Assembly (NCBI GenBank): GCA_945878875.1 | Contig: CAMCUC010000025.1 | Span: 1 to 38,742 of the forward strand | Reading direction: 5' to 3' | Length of the DNA stretch: 38,742 nucleotides | Source: Rhizobium sp. Q54 | Lineage (GTDB): Bacteria; Pseudomonadota; Alphaproteobacteria; Rhizobiales; Beijerinckiaceae | Part shown: positions 19,930 to 28,900 of the stretch, one piece after another | Layout of the letters: every line of letters begins with the position of its first letter | Numbering within the stretch: position 1 is the first letter of the stretch | Translations under genes and position numbers: made by a program | The notes under the pieces: model-generated | Database searches by the model: none | Seen by the model: only the letters and a program-made list of their open reading frames with translations | What the model was told of the DNA's origin: nothing

Positions 19930-20000
19930 CGCAGGCGCCTCCCCGTGCGTTCTCACCACGCGGGTAGCGCCCGCAATCAGACGCCGCCGGAGAGCATCGC

Positions 20001-20954
20001 ATGTCGTTGAAAACGTCGCTGACCATCGCCGTTCAGATGGACCCCATCGAGGCCATCAACATCGCAGGCGATTCCACCTTCGCGATGTTGCTGGAGGCGC
20101 AGAAGCGCGGGCATAATATCCTTTATTACACGCCCGATCGCCTTTCGATGACGGGCTCGGCCGTCACCGCGCAGGCGCAGCCTTTGCAAGTGCGCGATGT
20201 TGTCGGCGATCATTTCACGCTGGGTGAGATGCGCCGCGTCGATCTTGGTGCGGAAACCGACGTCGTGTTGCTGCGGCAGGACCCGCCGTTCGATCTTGCC
20301 TATGTCACCACGACCCATCTTCTGGAACGCATCCATCCGCAAACGCTGGTGGTGAACAATCCCGCCAGCGTGCGCGACGCGCCCGAAAAGCTGTTCGTGA
20401 TGGAATATCCCGAGCTGATGCCCGCCACCCTGATTACCCGCGACAGGTCAGAGATCGAGGCGTTCCGCAAGCAGCATGGCGACGTGGTGATGAAGCCGCT
20501 TTACGGCAACGGCGGCGCGGCGGTGTTCAAGGTCGCGGTGAAAGATCCCAATTTTGGTTCGCTGTTCGATTTGTTCTCGGCCACCTTCCGCGAGGCCTGG
20601 GTGGTGCAGCAATTCCTGCCGCGCGTCAGCGAGGGCGACAAGCGCATTATCCTCGTGGACGGAAAAGCCATGGGCGCCGTCAATCGCGTTCCGGCGGAAA
20701 ACGACATCCGCTCCAACATGGTGCGCGGCGGGGCTGCGCGCGAAACCGATCTGACGCCGCGCGAGCGCGAGATTTGCTATGCAATCGGGCCGGAATTGCA
20801 AAAACGCGGGTTGATTTTCGTTGGAATCGACGTCATCGACGGCCATCTGACAGAGATCAACGTCACCTCGCCCACGGGCCTGCGCGCCATCCAGCGGCTC
20901 GGCGGACCCGACCTTGCCGCCGCGTTGTGGGACTCGATTGAGTCAAAGCTTTAG
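20001..20954 (+). CDS. gshB: Glutathione synthetase
   Basis: A 317-residue ATP-grasp ligase joining gamma-glutamylcysteine and glycine to give glutathione. Family marks in order: [22 protein letters not shown]-type N-terminus, [53 protein letters not shown] (ATP-grasp lysine and glycine-rich loop), [36 protein letters not shown] and the Mg-binding [23 protein letters not shown]. Full length for the family. gshA is not in the window. Followed 71 bases later by glnD on the same strand. Confidence 0.97.
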   Translation: MSLKTSLTIAVQMDPIEAINIAGDSTFAMLLEAQKRGHNILYYTPDRLSMTGSAVTAQAQPLQVRDVVGDHFTLGEMRRVDLGAETDVVLLRQDPPFDLAYVTTTHLLERIHPQTLVVNNPASVRDAPEKLFVMEYPELMPATLITRDRSEIEAFRKQHGDVVMKPLYGNGGAAVFKVAVKDPNFGSLFDLFSATFREAWVVQQFLPRVSEGDKRIILVDGKAMGAVNRVPAENDIRSNMVRGGAARETDLTPREREICYAIGPELQKRGLIFVGIDVIDGHLTEINVTSPTGLRAIQRLGGPDLAAALWDSIESKL

Positions 20955-21025
20955 GCGGGCTTAATCCATGGACCGCGCGCGTCCTCGCGCGCATCCGCCT
21001 CGCTCAAATGTGCTAGATGTAACTC

Positions 21026-23887
21026 ATGACTTTTGCAGCCAATCTTGCATCTGACCCCGCCCCCCCGCCAGCCGCGCCGCGCCGCGCCAAATCTCGCTTG
21101 GCCGCCCGCGTCGCGATCCTTGATTCTGCTGCCTTGCAGGCGCGCATAGACGCGCACGCCGCCAGCTTTGGCGATGACAGGCTGGGCTTGCGTCAGGTTG
21201 TGGTCGAGGAGCTTCGCGCCGCTTTGGCGGACGGTCGCGACAAAGCCCGCATTGCGCTTGAGGGCAATGCCGACGGGCTTGCGTGCGTGACCAGCCTGTC
21301 ATGGCTCGAAGACGAATTGATCCGCGCGATCTATTCCTTCGTCGTCACGCATATGTATCCGGCTGAAAATCCCTCTTCCGCCGAGCGGCTCGCGATTGCT
21401 GCGGTGGGCGGTTATGGGCGCGGCACGCTTGCGCCGGGCTCCGACATCGACCTGCTTTTCCTGCTGCCCTACAAGCAGACCGCCTGGAGCGAGAGCGTCA
21501 TCGAGGCGATGCTCTATGTGTTGTGGGATTTGCGCCAGCAGGTCGGCCACGCCACGCGTTCGGTGGACGAATGCCTGCGTCAGGCGCGCGACGACGTCAC
21601 CATCCGCACGTCGATCCTTGAGGCGCGGTTTATTCTGGGCGACGAAATTCTGTTTGAGGAAATGCGCACCCGTTTCGAGACCGAGATCGTGCGCACCACG
21701 GCGCGCGAATTCGTCGCCGCAAAACTTGCCGAACGCGATGCCCGCATCGCGCGCGCCGGCGCCTCGCGCTATCTCGTCGAGCCCAACGTCAAAGAGGGCA
21801 AGGGCGGCTTGCGCGATCTGAACACGTTGTTCTGGATTTCAAAATACGTCTATCAGGTGCGGCAGGCTGAAGATCTTGTGAAGGCGGGCCTGTTCACGCA
21901 GCGCGAATTTCGCACCTTCCGCAAGTGCGAGGAATTCCTCTGGACCGTGCGCTCGCACCTGCATTTCCTGACCGGGCGTTCCGAAGAGCGTTTGACGTTC
22001 GACCAGCAACGCCAGATCGCGCAGCGGCTGGGCTACGTCGCCCATGCAGGCCTGTCGGCTGTCGAGCGTTTCATGAAGCATTATTTTCTCGTCGCCAAAG
22101 ACGTCGGCGATCTCACCGCCATCGTGTGTGCGGCGCTTGAGGAAAAACAGGCCAAGCCGCGCGCCATGCTCAACCGTTTTGTAGGCCGCCTGCGCCGTCG
22201 CTCCGGCGTGAAGCTGGAAAGCGACGCGTTCACGGTCGAGCATGATCGCGTGACGGTGGCCGCGCAAGACGTGTTCGAGCGTGATCCTGTCAACCTGCTG
22301 CGATTGTTCTGGCTTGCCGACAAGCACGGGCTGGCGGTCCATCCCGACGCCGTGCGGCTTGTCACGTTGTCGCTGAAGCGCGTGGACGAGAAGCTGCGCA
22401 ACAATCTCCTCGCCAACAAGCTGTTTTTAGAAATCGTTTCGTCGCGCAATTCGCCCGAGACGATTTTGCGGATGATGAACGAGGCTGGCGTTCTGGGCCG
22501 CTTCATCCCGGATTTTGGCCGCATTGTCGCGATGATGCAGTTCAATATGTATCATCACTACACCGTGGATGAGCACCTGCTGCGCGCCATCGGCATACTC
22601 GCCAACATCGATTCCGGGCGGCTGGCCGAAGACCATCCCGTCGCCAGCGAAGTCATGCCCTCCATCGTCAAGCGCGTGGCGCTTTACGTAGCGCTGTTCC
22701 TGCATGATGTGGGCAAGGGGCGCCCGGAAGATCATTCCGTGGTGGGGGCCGAGATAGCGCGCAAATTATGCCCACGTCTTGGCCTGTCCAAAAGCGACAC
22801 CGAGACCATCGTCTGGCTGATCGACAATCATCTGGTGATGTCGAACGTGGCGCAAAGCCGCGATCTGTCGGATCGCGTCACCATCGAATCATTTGCACGA
22901 ACCGTGCAGACGCTGGAGCGCCTGCGCCTGCTGCTGGTGCTCACCGTGTGCGATATTCGCGCCGTTGGCCCCGGCGTCTGGAACGGCTGGAAGGGCCAAT
23001 TGCTGCGCACGCTCTATTGGGAGACCGAGCTTGTTCTGTCGGGAGGCCATTCGGCCATCGACCGCAAGCAGCGGGTGGCTTACGCGCAGGACGAATTGCG
23101 CCGCGCTTTGCCGCTCTGGTCCGATCCTGATTTTGACGCCTATGCGGCGCGTCATTATCAGGCCTATTGGCTGAAGGTCGATCTGCCGCACAAGATCAGG
23201 CACGCCGAGCTTTTGCGTGTGTGCGAAAAGGAAATGCGCTCACTGGCGACGGAAGTTTCGACTGATTCTTTTGCGGGAATCACCGAGCTGACCGTGGTGG
23301 CGCCCGATCATCCGCGCCTGCTCTCGATCATCGCCGGCGCCTGCGCTACGGCTGGCGCCAACATCGTCGATGCGCAGATTTTCACCACCACCGACGGGCT
23401 GGCGCTCGACACGATTTCGATCGGACGCGCGTTTGATCTTGACGAGGATGAGATGCGACGCGCCGAGCGCGTGGCCAAAGTCATCGAGAAAGCCCTGCGC
23501 GGTGAGATCCGTCTCACCGACGCCGTGGCCGAGAAGGCGGGGGGCGCGCGAGAGCGCGAGAAGACGTTCGATCTGGCGCCAAACGTGGCCATCGACAACA
23601 ATCTGTCGTCGCAATACACCGTCCTCGAAGTGTCGGGCCTTGATCGTCCCGGCCTGCTGTTTGACCTCACCTCGACGCTGTCGCGGCTGAACCTCAACAT
23701 CGGCTCCGCCCACATCGTCACCTTTGGCGAAAAGGCGGTGGACAGTTTCTACGTCACCGATTTGACGGGATTGAAGGTGACGAACGCTGCACGCCAGGCT
23801 GCGATTCGCCGCGCGTTGACCGATGCATTCGCCCCAAAAGAGACTGCAAAACCGCCCGCCCGCCGCAAGGTCGCCGAGGGCGGCTGA
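21026..23887 (+). CDS. glnD: [Protein-PII] uridylyltransferase / uridylyl-removing enzyme
   Basis: A 953-residue bifunctional nitrogen sensor that uridylylates PII proteins when glutamine is low and removes UMP when it is high. Domains in order: nucleotidyltransferase (about residues 125-240, GGYGRGTLAPGSDIDLLFLL with the catalytic G-S-D-x-D), the PII-uridylyltransferase helical region (EPNVKEGKGGLRDL), an HD hydrolase domain (YHHYTVDEHLL; LFLHDVGKGRPEDH) and two ACT domains at the C-terminus (ITELTVVAPDHPRLLS; VLEVSGLDRPGLLFDLT) that bind glutamine. Complete, with no lesions. ATG 21026 is retained; an alternative start inside the variable N-terminal 30 residues cannot be excluded. No PII or glutamine synthetase gene is in the window. 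Confidence 0.98.
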   Translation: MTFAANLASDPAPPPAAPRRAKSRLAARVAILDSAALQARIDAHAASFGDDRLGLRQVVVEELRAALADGRDKARIALEGNADGLACVTSLSWLEDELIRAIYSFVVTHMYPAENPSSAERLAIAAVGGYGRGTLAPGSDIDLLFLLPYKQTAWSESVIEAMLYVLWDLRQQVGHATRSVDECLRQARDDVTIRTSILEARFILGDEILFEEMRTRFETEIVRTTAREFVAAKLAERDARIARAGASRYLVEPNVKEGKGGLRDLNTLFWISKYVYQVRQAEDLVKAGLFTQREFRTFRKCEEFLWTVRSHLHFLTGRSEERLTFDQQRQIAQRLGYVAHAGLSAVERFMKHYFLVAKDVGDLTAIVCAALEEKQAKPRAMLNRFVGRLRRRSGVKLESDAFTVEHDRVTVAAQDVFERDPVNLLRLFWLADKHGLAVHPDAVRLVTLSLKRVDEKLRNNLLANKLFLEIVSSRNSPETILRMMNEAGVLGRFIPDFGRIVAMMQFNMYHHYTVDEHLLRAIGILANIDSGRLAEDHPVASEVMPSIVKRVALYVALFLHDVGKGRPEDHSVVGAEIARKLCPRLGLSKSDTETIVWLIDNHLVMSNVAQSRDLSDRVTIESFARTVQTLERLRLLLVLTVCDIRAVGPGVWNGWKGQLLRTLYWETELVLSGGHSAIDRKQRVAYAQDELRRALPLWSDPDFDAYAARHYQAYWLKVDLPHKIRHAELLRVCEKEMRSLATEVSTDSFAGITELTVVAPDHPRLLSIIAGACATAGANIVDAQIFTTTDGLALDTISIGRAFDLDEDEMRRAERVAKVIEKALRGEIRLTDAVAEKAGGAREREKTFDLAPNVAIDNNLSSQYTVLEVSGLDRPGLLFDLTSTLSRLNLNIGSAHIVTFGEKAVDSFYVTDLTGLKVTNAARQAAIRRALTDAFAPKETAKPPARRKVAEGG

Positions 23888-23917
23888 TATGGCGAAGGGC
23901 GATTAAAGAGCTGCAAG

Positions 23918-23946
23918 CTTGATTTTTGCCGCTCGCAACCTGATAT
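23918..23946 (+). promoter_or_regulatory. Candidate RpoH (sigma-32) promoter of grpE
   Basis: CTTGAT (23918-23923), 15 bases, then CCTGATAT (23939-23946), located about 47 bases before the grpE start. The -35 element and spacer length match the dnaK candidate at 13461-13489, although the two genes are 10 kb apart. Heat-shock control of grpE together with dnaK is expected from biology; transcription start mapping is needed for proof. Confidence 0.55.
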
Positions 23947-23992
23947 CGAGGCTAGCTTTGCGCCCATGTGCGCACATTCTGTTGATGAGATC

Positions 23993-24604
23993 ATGATGAC
24001 TGACAACAAAGACCAGCACGAGCAATCATTCGAATCCACCCCGCAGGGCTTTTCAGGCGAGACCGTTGATGGGCAGGATCAGGCGCAAAATCCGTTTGCC
24101 GTGCTTGAAAAGCTCAATGCGGAAAATGCCGAGCTGAAGGATCGCGCTTTGCGCACGCTGGCCGATATGGAGAACCTGCGCCGCCGCACCGAGCGCGAGA
24201 TCGCCGACGCCAAGGTTTACGGCGTGACCAAATTCGCCGCCGACATGGTGGGCTTTTCCGACAATCTGCGCCGCGCCGTCGAGAGCGTGCCCGCGGACGC
24301 GCGCGAGATCGACGCGGTCAAGACGCTGGTTGAGGGGCTGGAGCTGACCGAACGCGATTTCCTGTCGCGGCTCAATCGTTACGGCGTGCGCAAGCTGGAG
24401 CCGCAGGGCCAGAAGTTTGATCCCAATATGCACGAAGCCCTGTTCGAAATCCCTGATCCCAGCGTTCCCGCCAATACGGTGTTGCAGGTGGTGGAATCGG
24501 GCTTTGCTATTGGCGAGCGTTGCCTGCGCCCCGCCAAAGTGGGCGTGTCGCGTGGCGGCCCCAGGCTTGTGAGCGGCGAGGATGCGCCCGCCAACGGCGG
24601 TTGA
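23993..24604 (+). CDS. grpE: Nucleotide exchange factor GrpE
   Basis: A 203-residue homodimeric factor that releases ADP from DnaK. An acidic, disordered N-terminus is followed by the long coiled coil ([33 protein letters not shown]) and the beta-wing domain with [52 protein letters not shown] and the terminal RLVSGEDAP region. Tandem ATG codons at 23993 and 23996 are both possible; an in-frame ATG at 23966 would add nine residues. A candidate heat-shock promoter lies just upstream. The TGA stop overlaps the TTG start of the next gene (TTGA), so the two are translationally coupled. Confidence 0.97.
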   Translation: MMTDNKDQHEQSFESTPQGFSGETVDGQDQAQNPFAVLEKLNAENAELKDRALRTLADMENLRRRTEREIADAKVYGVTKFAADMVGFSDNLRRAVESVPADAREIDAVKTLVEGLELTERDFLSRLNRYGVRKLEPQGQKFDPNMHEALFEIPDPSVPANTVLQVVESGFAIGERCLRPAKVGVSRGGPRLVSGEDAPANGG

Positions 24605-25227
24605 GCGGGTATTTCCCGATCTATCTGGAATGGCTTGGCGTAGCGGTTTTTGCGCTCACCGGCGCTCTGACGGCTGCGCGTAAAGGCATGGACCCCTTGG
24701 GTTTCGCCTTGCTGGCGACGGTGACGGGCGTGGGCGGGGGAACCTTGCGCGAAGTGCTGCTGGGACGCCCTGCAACATGGATCGCCGATCCGACCGCGCC
24801 AGCGATCTGCATCATCGTCGGCTTTGCGACCTTTGCGATTGGCCGCAGCTACACTCCCACGCGCAAAGGCGCATTCCGCATGCTGATGTGGGCGGACGGG
24901 CTCGGGCTGGCGATTTTCGCCGTCAGCGGCGCGCAGACGGCGCTTCTGGCCTCCGCCCATCCCGTCACCGCGATCGTGCTGGGGGCATTGACCGCAACTT
25001 TTGGCGGAATCGTGCGCGACGTGCTGGCAGGCGAGATACCGCTCGTCTTGCGCCGTGAAATCTATGTCACCGCCGCGGCGTTGGGCGCTGGCGTCTATGT
25101 CGGGCTGGAGCAATTGGGCCACGAGGCCGCTCTGGCCGCTCTTGCCGGGGTGGCTGCAGGCTTCACGCTGCGCGCTATGGCGATAGCCCGCGATTGGTCG
25201 ATGCCGGCCTATCCGCCGGGGGCTTAG
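24601..25227 (+). CDS. Trimeric intracellular cation (TRIC) channel family protein, YadS/UPF0126-like
   Basis: A 208-residue inner-membrane protein with about seven hydrophobic helices and an internal duplication: the first half has [40 protein letters not shown] and the second half has [40 protein letters not shown]. This repeated glycine-rich GGG-x-x-R-(D/E) signature defines the prokaryotic TRIC/UPF0126 family. Solved homologues form trimers that conduct monovalent cations; ion and role here are unknown. The TTG at 24601 overlaps the grpE stop by four bases and begins [14 protein letters not shown], which fits the usual N-terminus, so it is chosen over a start inside grpE. Coupling to grpE suggests heat-induced co-expression, though it may only be a transcriptional accident. 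Confidence 0.88.
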   Translation: MSGYFPIYLEWLGVAVFALTGALTAARKGMDPLGFALLATVTGVGGGTLREVLLGRPATWIADPTAPAICIIVGFATFAIGRSYTPTRKGAFRMLMWADGLGLAIFAVSGAQTALLASAHPVTAIVLGALTATFGGIVRDVLAGEIPLVLRREIYVTAAALGAGVYVGLEQLGHEAALAALAGVAAGFTLRAMAIARDWSMPAYPPGA

Positions 25228-25262
25228 GGGCTGCCTGTCTCGTAAAGCTCAATGCAAAACAC

Positions 25263-25344
25263 GCGTCATCCCGGCGACGGCCGAGACCCACGATAAGCTG
25301 CGGGGTCATAGTCTGCCGTGGATTCCGGCAATCCCGGGATGATG
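25263..25344. repeat. Interspersed palindromic repeat, CGTCATCCCGGC type (copy 1)
   Basis: Between the convergent TRIC-channel and alkB genes. It begins GCGTCATCCCGGCGACGGCC, contains GACCCACG, and ends with the inverted arm CCGTGGATTCCGGCAATCCC then GGGATGATG, so the arms can fold on each other. Similar elements are at 31851, 34267 and 38172. Such small palindromic elements are common between genes in Hyphomicrobiales genomes. It may act as a bidirectional terminator here. Confidence 0.75.
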
Positions 25345-25352
25345 TGGCAGGC

Positions 25353-25964
25353 TCAAACCTTCGTCACCCGCCGCAAGGTCAAATTGATGCGTCCGCCCTG
25401 CGACAGCAGCGTAGACGTGCCGCCATAGATTTTATCGACGCCATGGAACGCCAGCCTTGAGGCGCCGCCGATCAGCACCACGTCGCCCGAATGCAGACGC
25501 ACCGAGCGCGTGGGGCCGGAGCGAACTTCTCCTCCAAAACGAAACAGGCAGGAATCCCCCAGCGAAATCGAGACCACGGGAGCCTCCAAAGCCTCTTCGT
25601 CGCGATCCTGATGCAGGCCCATTTTGGCGCTCGCGTCATAGAAGTTAACGAGGCAGGCCTCGGGCGCGTGGACGTAGCCGCCCGAGGCCCACGCTTCCAG
25701 CGCCAGCCCGGGGATGGCGGGCCAGGGCGCGTCCGTCTCGGGATGGGTTGGCTGGTAGCGATAGCCACGCGCGGCGTCCGACACCCAGCCCAGCGATCCG
25801 CAATTGGTCATGCGCACGGAAAAAGCCTTGCCGGTGCGCGGCATGCGCGGGACGAACAGCGGCGCTGCGGCGACAATCGCGCGCAAATCGGACACCAGAC
25901 GCTCCTGCGCCTCGCGTGAAAAGAATTCGGGCAGATGCAAAAGCCCGGGAGCAAGTTCAAGCAT
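25353..25964 (-). CDS. alkB: Alpha-ketoglutarate-dependent DNA dioxygenase AlkB
   Basis: A 203-residue Fe(II)/2-oxoglutarate oxygenase that repairs 1-methyladenine and 3-methylcytosine by oxidative demethylation. The iron triad is visible: His and Asp in MGLHQDRDE (about residues 117-119) and the distal His in RLAFHGVDKI (about 174). 2-oxoglutarate-binding arginines follow in GGRINLTLRRV. LLHLPEFFS at the N-terminus, MTNCGSLGW (nucleotide-recognition lid) and PVVSISLGDSCLFRFGG (core strand) also match the family. Length is typical. ATG 25964 is the only start giving the usual N-terminus. Stands alone, convergent with the TRIC gene; complements the Ada-like methyltransferase at 11.5 kb. Confidence 0.96.
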   Translation of the reverse strand: MLELAPGLLHLPEFFSREAQERLVSDLRAIVAAAPLFVPRMPRTGKAFSVRMTNCGSLGWVSDAARGYRYQPTHPETDAPWPAIPGLALEAWASGGYVHAPEACLVNFYDASAKMGLHQDRDEEALEAPVVSISLGDSCLFRFGGEVRSGPTRSVRLHSGDVVLIGGASRLAFHGVDKIYGGTSTLLSQGGRINLTLRRVTKV

Positions 25965-26109
25965 GGGCGTGATATAGAGCGGCGGCTCGCAGTTTCAAAA
26001 CCTCGGGTGCGGCCGCTGACGATAATCCTTCCGCTTTCTTGACGCGGAGGCGGAAGTCGGCGACTTATTCAAAACAAGGGCAGAAGCGTCACCACGCGGA
26101 TGAGGTTTT

Positions 26110-26997
26110 GTGCGTACGCAAATAGATCCTCCCGAGGGCTCAGGCCGCTCGCGCGCCAATGGCGCGTTTCATCAGCGGTTTGCTGACGAGGCGCGCTTCA
26201 TTAAGGCGTGGTTTGAAAATCCCGGCGCAACCGGCGCAGTCTCCCCCTCGGGGCGCTTTCTGGCGCGCGCGATGGCGCGATGCATCAATGTAGACGCGCC
26301 CGGGCCCGTGGTCGAGCTTGGGCCGGGAACCGGACCTGTGACGCAGGCGCTTTTGCAGCGCGGGCTCGCGCCAGAACGGCTGATCCTTGTCGAATACGAT
26401 CCCGCTTTTTGCAGATTGCTTGAACGTCGTTTTCCCGGCGTTCGCGTCATTCAGGGTGACGCCTATGATCTGGCGACCACGCTCAAAGGCGTGCTGGAGG
26501 CGCCAGCCGCCGCCATCGTCTCCAGCCTGCCGCTGCTCAACCGGCCCGATTGTGACCGTCTGACGCTGCTGTCCGACGCTTTCGATCTTCTTGGCCCCAA
26601 CGGCGTGCTGGTGCAATTCACCTACGGCGTGACGTCACCGATCCCGCGCCGCAAGCCCGGCGAAGAGACAATCCCGCATTTCTCCGCCGAAGCCTCGCAG
26701 CCCGTCTGGCTGAACCTGCCGCCCGCCCGCGTCTGGTGTTATCGTCCGCTCGACGGCCCGGCTGCGTGCAAGGTCAATCGGGCCAAAGCGATGATGGTGA
26801 AGTTCCGGGCTGGCTCTGGCCGCGTCAAGGACGAGTTTCTGGAGACCTGCGACCGGATAGAGACTGAGATACGCCTCGCCCGGGACCGCGTCCGCCTCGA
26901 TATCGAACGCCGCGCGGCCCGCGTACGTGCCGCGCGCACCATGCGCCCGGCCATGGACCTGCTGCGCCGCATCGGCGAGCCGCGCAAGCGGCGGTGA
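26110..26997 (+). CDS. pmtA: Phospholipid N-methyltransferase (Sinorhizobium-type PmtA) with a C-terminal extension
   Basis: A 295-residue SAM-dependent methyltransferase. The first 210 or so residues match the small rhizobial PmtA: FIKAWFENPGATGAVSPSGRFLARAM, motif I VVELGPGTGPVTQALL, LILVEYDPAFCRLLERRFPGVRVIQGDAYDL, the signature IVSSLPLLNRP and FTYGVTSPIPRR, and PPARVWCYR. PmtA methylates phosphatidylethanolamine three times to give phosphatidylcholine at the inner membrane. The last 75-80 residues are an unusual Arg-rich helical tail (DEFLETCDRIETEIRLARDR... RRIGEPRKRR) that I do not expect in the classic enzyme of about 200 residues; it may aid membrane binding. The GTG at 26110 is chosen because no in-frame ATG lies before the conserved region. 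Confidence 0.85.
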   Translation: MRTQIDPPEGSGRSRANGAFHQRFADEARFIKAWFENPGATGAVSPSGRFLARAMARCINVDAPGPVVELGPGTGPVTQALLQRGLAPERLILVEYDPAFCRLLERRFPGVRVIQGDAYDLATTLKGVLEAPAAAIVSSLPLLNRPDCDRLTLLSDAFDLLGPNGVLVQFTYGVTSPIPRRKPGEETIPHFSAEASQPVWLNLPPARVWCYRPLDGPAACKVNRAKAMMVKFRAGSGRVKDEFLETCDRIETEIRLARDRVRLDIERRAARVRAARTMRPAMDLLRRIGEPRKRR

Positions 26998-27008
26998 GGG
27001 ATGACAGC

Positions 27009-27047
27009 GAGTCGCTTCTTCGTTAACTTGTTGATTAGAAGCGATTC
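27009..27047. promoter_or_regulatory. 11-bp inverted repeat between pmtA and a small unknown gene
   Basis: GAG-TCGCTTCT (27009-27019) and AGAAGCGA-TTC (27037-27047) form an inverted repeat with one G-U pair around a 17-base loop, 11 bases after the pmtA stop. There is no T-run after it, so it could be a weak terminator for pmtA or an operator for the small genes that follow. The TTGTTG (27028-27033) and TATTGT (27049-27054) words nearby have promoter-like character at 15-base spacing. Confidence 0.4.
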
Positions 27048-27106
27048 GTATTGTGAGCTTGAGTAGACTTCGCGTGTGTGTTACCCGCGCTCCATTTGGA
27101 GACGTT

Positions 27107-27337
27107 ATGTTTGATTTTTTGACCGATCTTCGCCGCCACCTTACGCTCGCCGATTATCATGATGATCTCGCCGCTGTCGCCGATGGCGTTGTGGTGCAAA
27201 TTACGCGCGGTAATGGCTCGATTCAGAACGGCTGGATCATCGACGAGGACGCGCAAAAGAAATTGTCGCAACAGGCCGACGTGTCGATGCGTTACCTGGA
27301 AGCCTGCGCCCGTAAGCAGAGCGCCAGTCATCATTGA
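27107..27337 (+). CDS. Small hypothetical protein (76 aa)
   Basis: ATG 27107 follows GGAGA (27098-27102) at a suitable distance, and the frame closes at 27337. The protein (MFDFLTDLRRHLTLADYHDD ... GNGSIQNGWIIDEDAQKKLSQQADVSMRYLEACARKQ) is soluble, predicted mostly helical, with no cysteine motif, signal peptide or membrane segment. I do not recognise a family. It lies 26 bases before another unknown gene on the same strand, so the two probably form an operon between pmtA and pyrF. Support is the ribosome-binding site, sensible amino-acid composition and the absence of a better frame. Confidence 0.6.
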   Translation: MFDFLTDLRRHLTLADYHDDLAAVADGVVVQITRGNGSIQNGWIIDEDAQKKLSQQADVSMRYLEACARKQSASHH

Positions 27338-27363
27338 CGCTTCGTCTCTTCACGAGACGTGAA

Positions 27364-27972
27364 ATGAATTTTTCAGAACAGCATATAAATCTTTTTGAAC
27401 AAATTTGCGCGGAATGGAACAAGGTAGAAAAAGACATCAAGCTAGCCGAACAAGTTTCCGGCAAAGCGGTCATCCCCTCCATAAACGAACTTCGTTACGC
27501 TGGCCGTCGTATCGTCGATGCTTTGGCTAAAGCGCGGGTTCCCGGCTCTGAACACGACGTGGCCGTGTTGTTGGCGGAGGCATGCTTCGATTGTCATCGC
27601 GCGCGGCATGACGCGATTGACGTCGGCTCGTCGATTATCGCTGGCGAATGCGAAGCGATGGTGCGTCATCTTGGATATGAGGTGATCCTCAAAACATATC
27701 CGGAGTTTCCTGCCCTCAATGCCCAATTGGTGAAAGCGCGGCGGATGATTGCTCATTCACGCCAGAACCGCGATGAGCGCGAAAAGATCTATGCGGAGCT
27801 TGAGGATGTGGCGTTTCCTGGTCTGGTCGAGAAGTTTAACGCCCTGAAGGCTTCCGGTCCCATCATGGTTGAACTCGCCAAGAGCCAGCGCCGCAAGAAC
27901 GCGTTTTTGCTTTTGGGCTTTGTCGTGACCTTGGCTGGCTTGGTCGTATCGCTTATCGTATTGTGGAAGTAA
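27364..27972 (+). CDS. Hypothetical tail-anchored membrane protein (202 aa)
   Basis: Begins at ATG 27364 and ends with one hydrophobic helix (residues about 178-200, [22 protein letters not shown]) and a two-residue tail, so it should be tail-anchored in the inner membrane with a cytoplasmic helical N-terminal domain. A motif [16 protein letters not shown] (about 73-88), together with [17 protein letters not shown] (about 131-147), resembles small helical domains but I cannot assign it. The 5' part is noticeably AT-rich compared with the neighbours, hinting at later acquisition. Probably co-transcribed with the 76-residue gene before it. Confidence 0.72.
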   Translation: MNFSEQHINLFEQICAEWNKVEKDIKLAEQVSGKAVIPSINELRYAGRRIVDALAKARVPGSEHDVAVLLAEACFDCHRARHDAIDVGSSIIAGECEAMVRHLGYEVILKTYPEFPALNAQLVKARRMIAHSRQNRDEREKIYAELEDVAFPGLVEKFNALKASGPIMVELAKSQRRKNAFLLLGFVVTLAGLVVSLIVLWK

Positions 27973-28054
27973 CCCTTATCTTCGTTTCCGATCCCGCCGT
28001 GACCCGTCGGTCCGTTTGTGCCAATGTCGTTCATCAGAACAACATGTGAGCGTC

Positions 28055-28753
28055 ATGACCCCAGAGACCGCACGCGACAAGCTCATCGTCGCTCTTGATC
28101 TGCCCGGCGTCGCGCAGGCGCGCGAGATGGTGGCAGTTCTTGGCGACAGCGTTTCTTTCTACAAGATCGGCATGGAGCTGGTTTACGCTGGCGGCCTGCC
28201 GCTCGCGCGCGAGCTGGCGGGCGCCGGCAAGAAAGTGTTTCTCGATCTGAAACTCCACGACATTCCCAACACGGTGGCGCGCGCCACTGCGCAGGTGGCG
28301 GAAATGGGCGCGACGTTCCTCACAGTTCACGCCTACCCTCAAACCATGCGGGCGGCGCGCAGCGCCTTGGGCGGATCGAACTTGAAGATTCTCGCCGTCA
28401 CCGTGATGACGAGCTACGACGATTCAGATTTGGCGGCTGCAGGCTATGCTTATGGCGTGAAGGAGCTGGTGGCCCGGCGCGCTGTTCAGGCGCTCGAGGC
28501 GGGCGTGCACGGGCTGATTCTCTCGCCCGAAGAAGCGCCCGACATGCGTGCGCTGCTGGGTCCCGACATGTTGCTGGTGACGCCGGGCGTGCGCCCGGCA
28601 GGCGCCGACATCGGCGACCAGAAGCGGGTGATGACGCCGGCGCGCGCGATTGCCAACGGCGCCAATCATCTGGTGGTGGGCCGCCCGATCACGCAAAGCC
28701 CCGATCCGCGCGCCGCGGCGCTGGCGATTCTCGCCGAGATTGCGGGCGCATAA
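28055..28753 (+). CDS. pyrF: Orotidine 5'-phosphate decarboxylase
   Basis: A 232-residue TIM-barrel enzyme converting OMP to UMP, the last step of de novo pyrimidine synthesis. The catalytic signature [16 protein letters not shown] (Asp-x-Lys-x-x-Asp-Ile) is intact. Other conserved parts are [58 protein letters not shown] and [18 protein letters not shown], which binds the phosphate. ATG 28055 is chosen over the longer frame starting at 28016 because homology begins at its N-terminus. A hairpin lies 34 bases after the stop, between it and the convergent metallophosphoesterase. Confidence 0.97.
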   Translation: MTPETARDKLIVALDLPGVAQAREMVAVLGDSVSFYKIGMELVYAGGLPLARELAGAGKKVFLDLKLHDIPNTVARATAQVAEMGATFLTVHAYPQTMRAARSALGGSNLKILAVTVMTSYDDSDLAAAGYAYGVKELVARRAVQALEAGVHGLILSPEEAPDMRALLGPDMLLVTPGVRPAGADIGDQKRVMTPARAIANGANHLVVGRPITQSPDPRAAALAILAEIAGA

Positions 28754-28786
28754 GGCGAACTAATTAAAGCAGTACAAAAACGCAAA

Positions 28787-28813
28787 ACGCCGGGCGTACA
28801 TCCGGCCCGGCGT
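28787..28813 (-). terminator. Intrinsic terminator of the metallophosphoesterase gene (possibly bidirectional)
   Basis: A perfect 9-bp stem (ACGCCGGGC / GCCCGGCGT) with a 9-base loop. Read on the minus strand the stem is followed by TTTTGCGTTTTTG, a good terminator tail for the metallophosphoesterase that ends at 28901. On the plus strand the downstream sequence is not T-rich, so it would only weakly terminate pyrF. Confidence 0.75.
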
Positions 28814-28900
28814 CAGCATCTTCAAACCGCTTTCGCGTTTCGTTGATGATTCATACTAGCGCTCAAGTATGAACATTTTATGAACGTGGCTAACTTTTCC

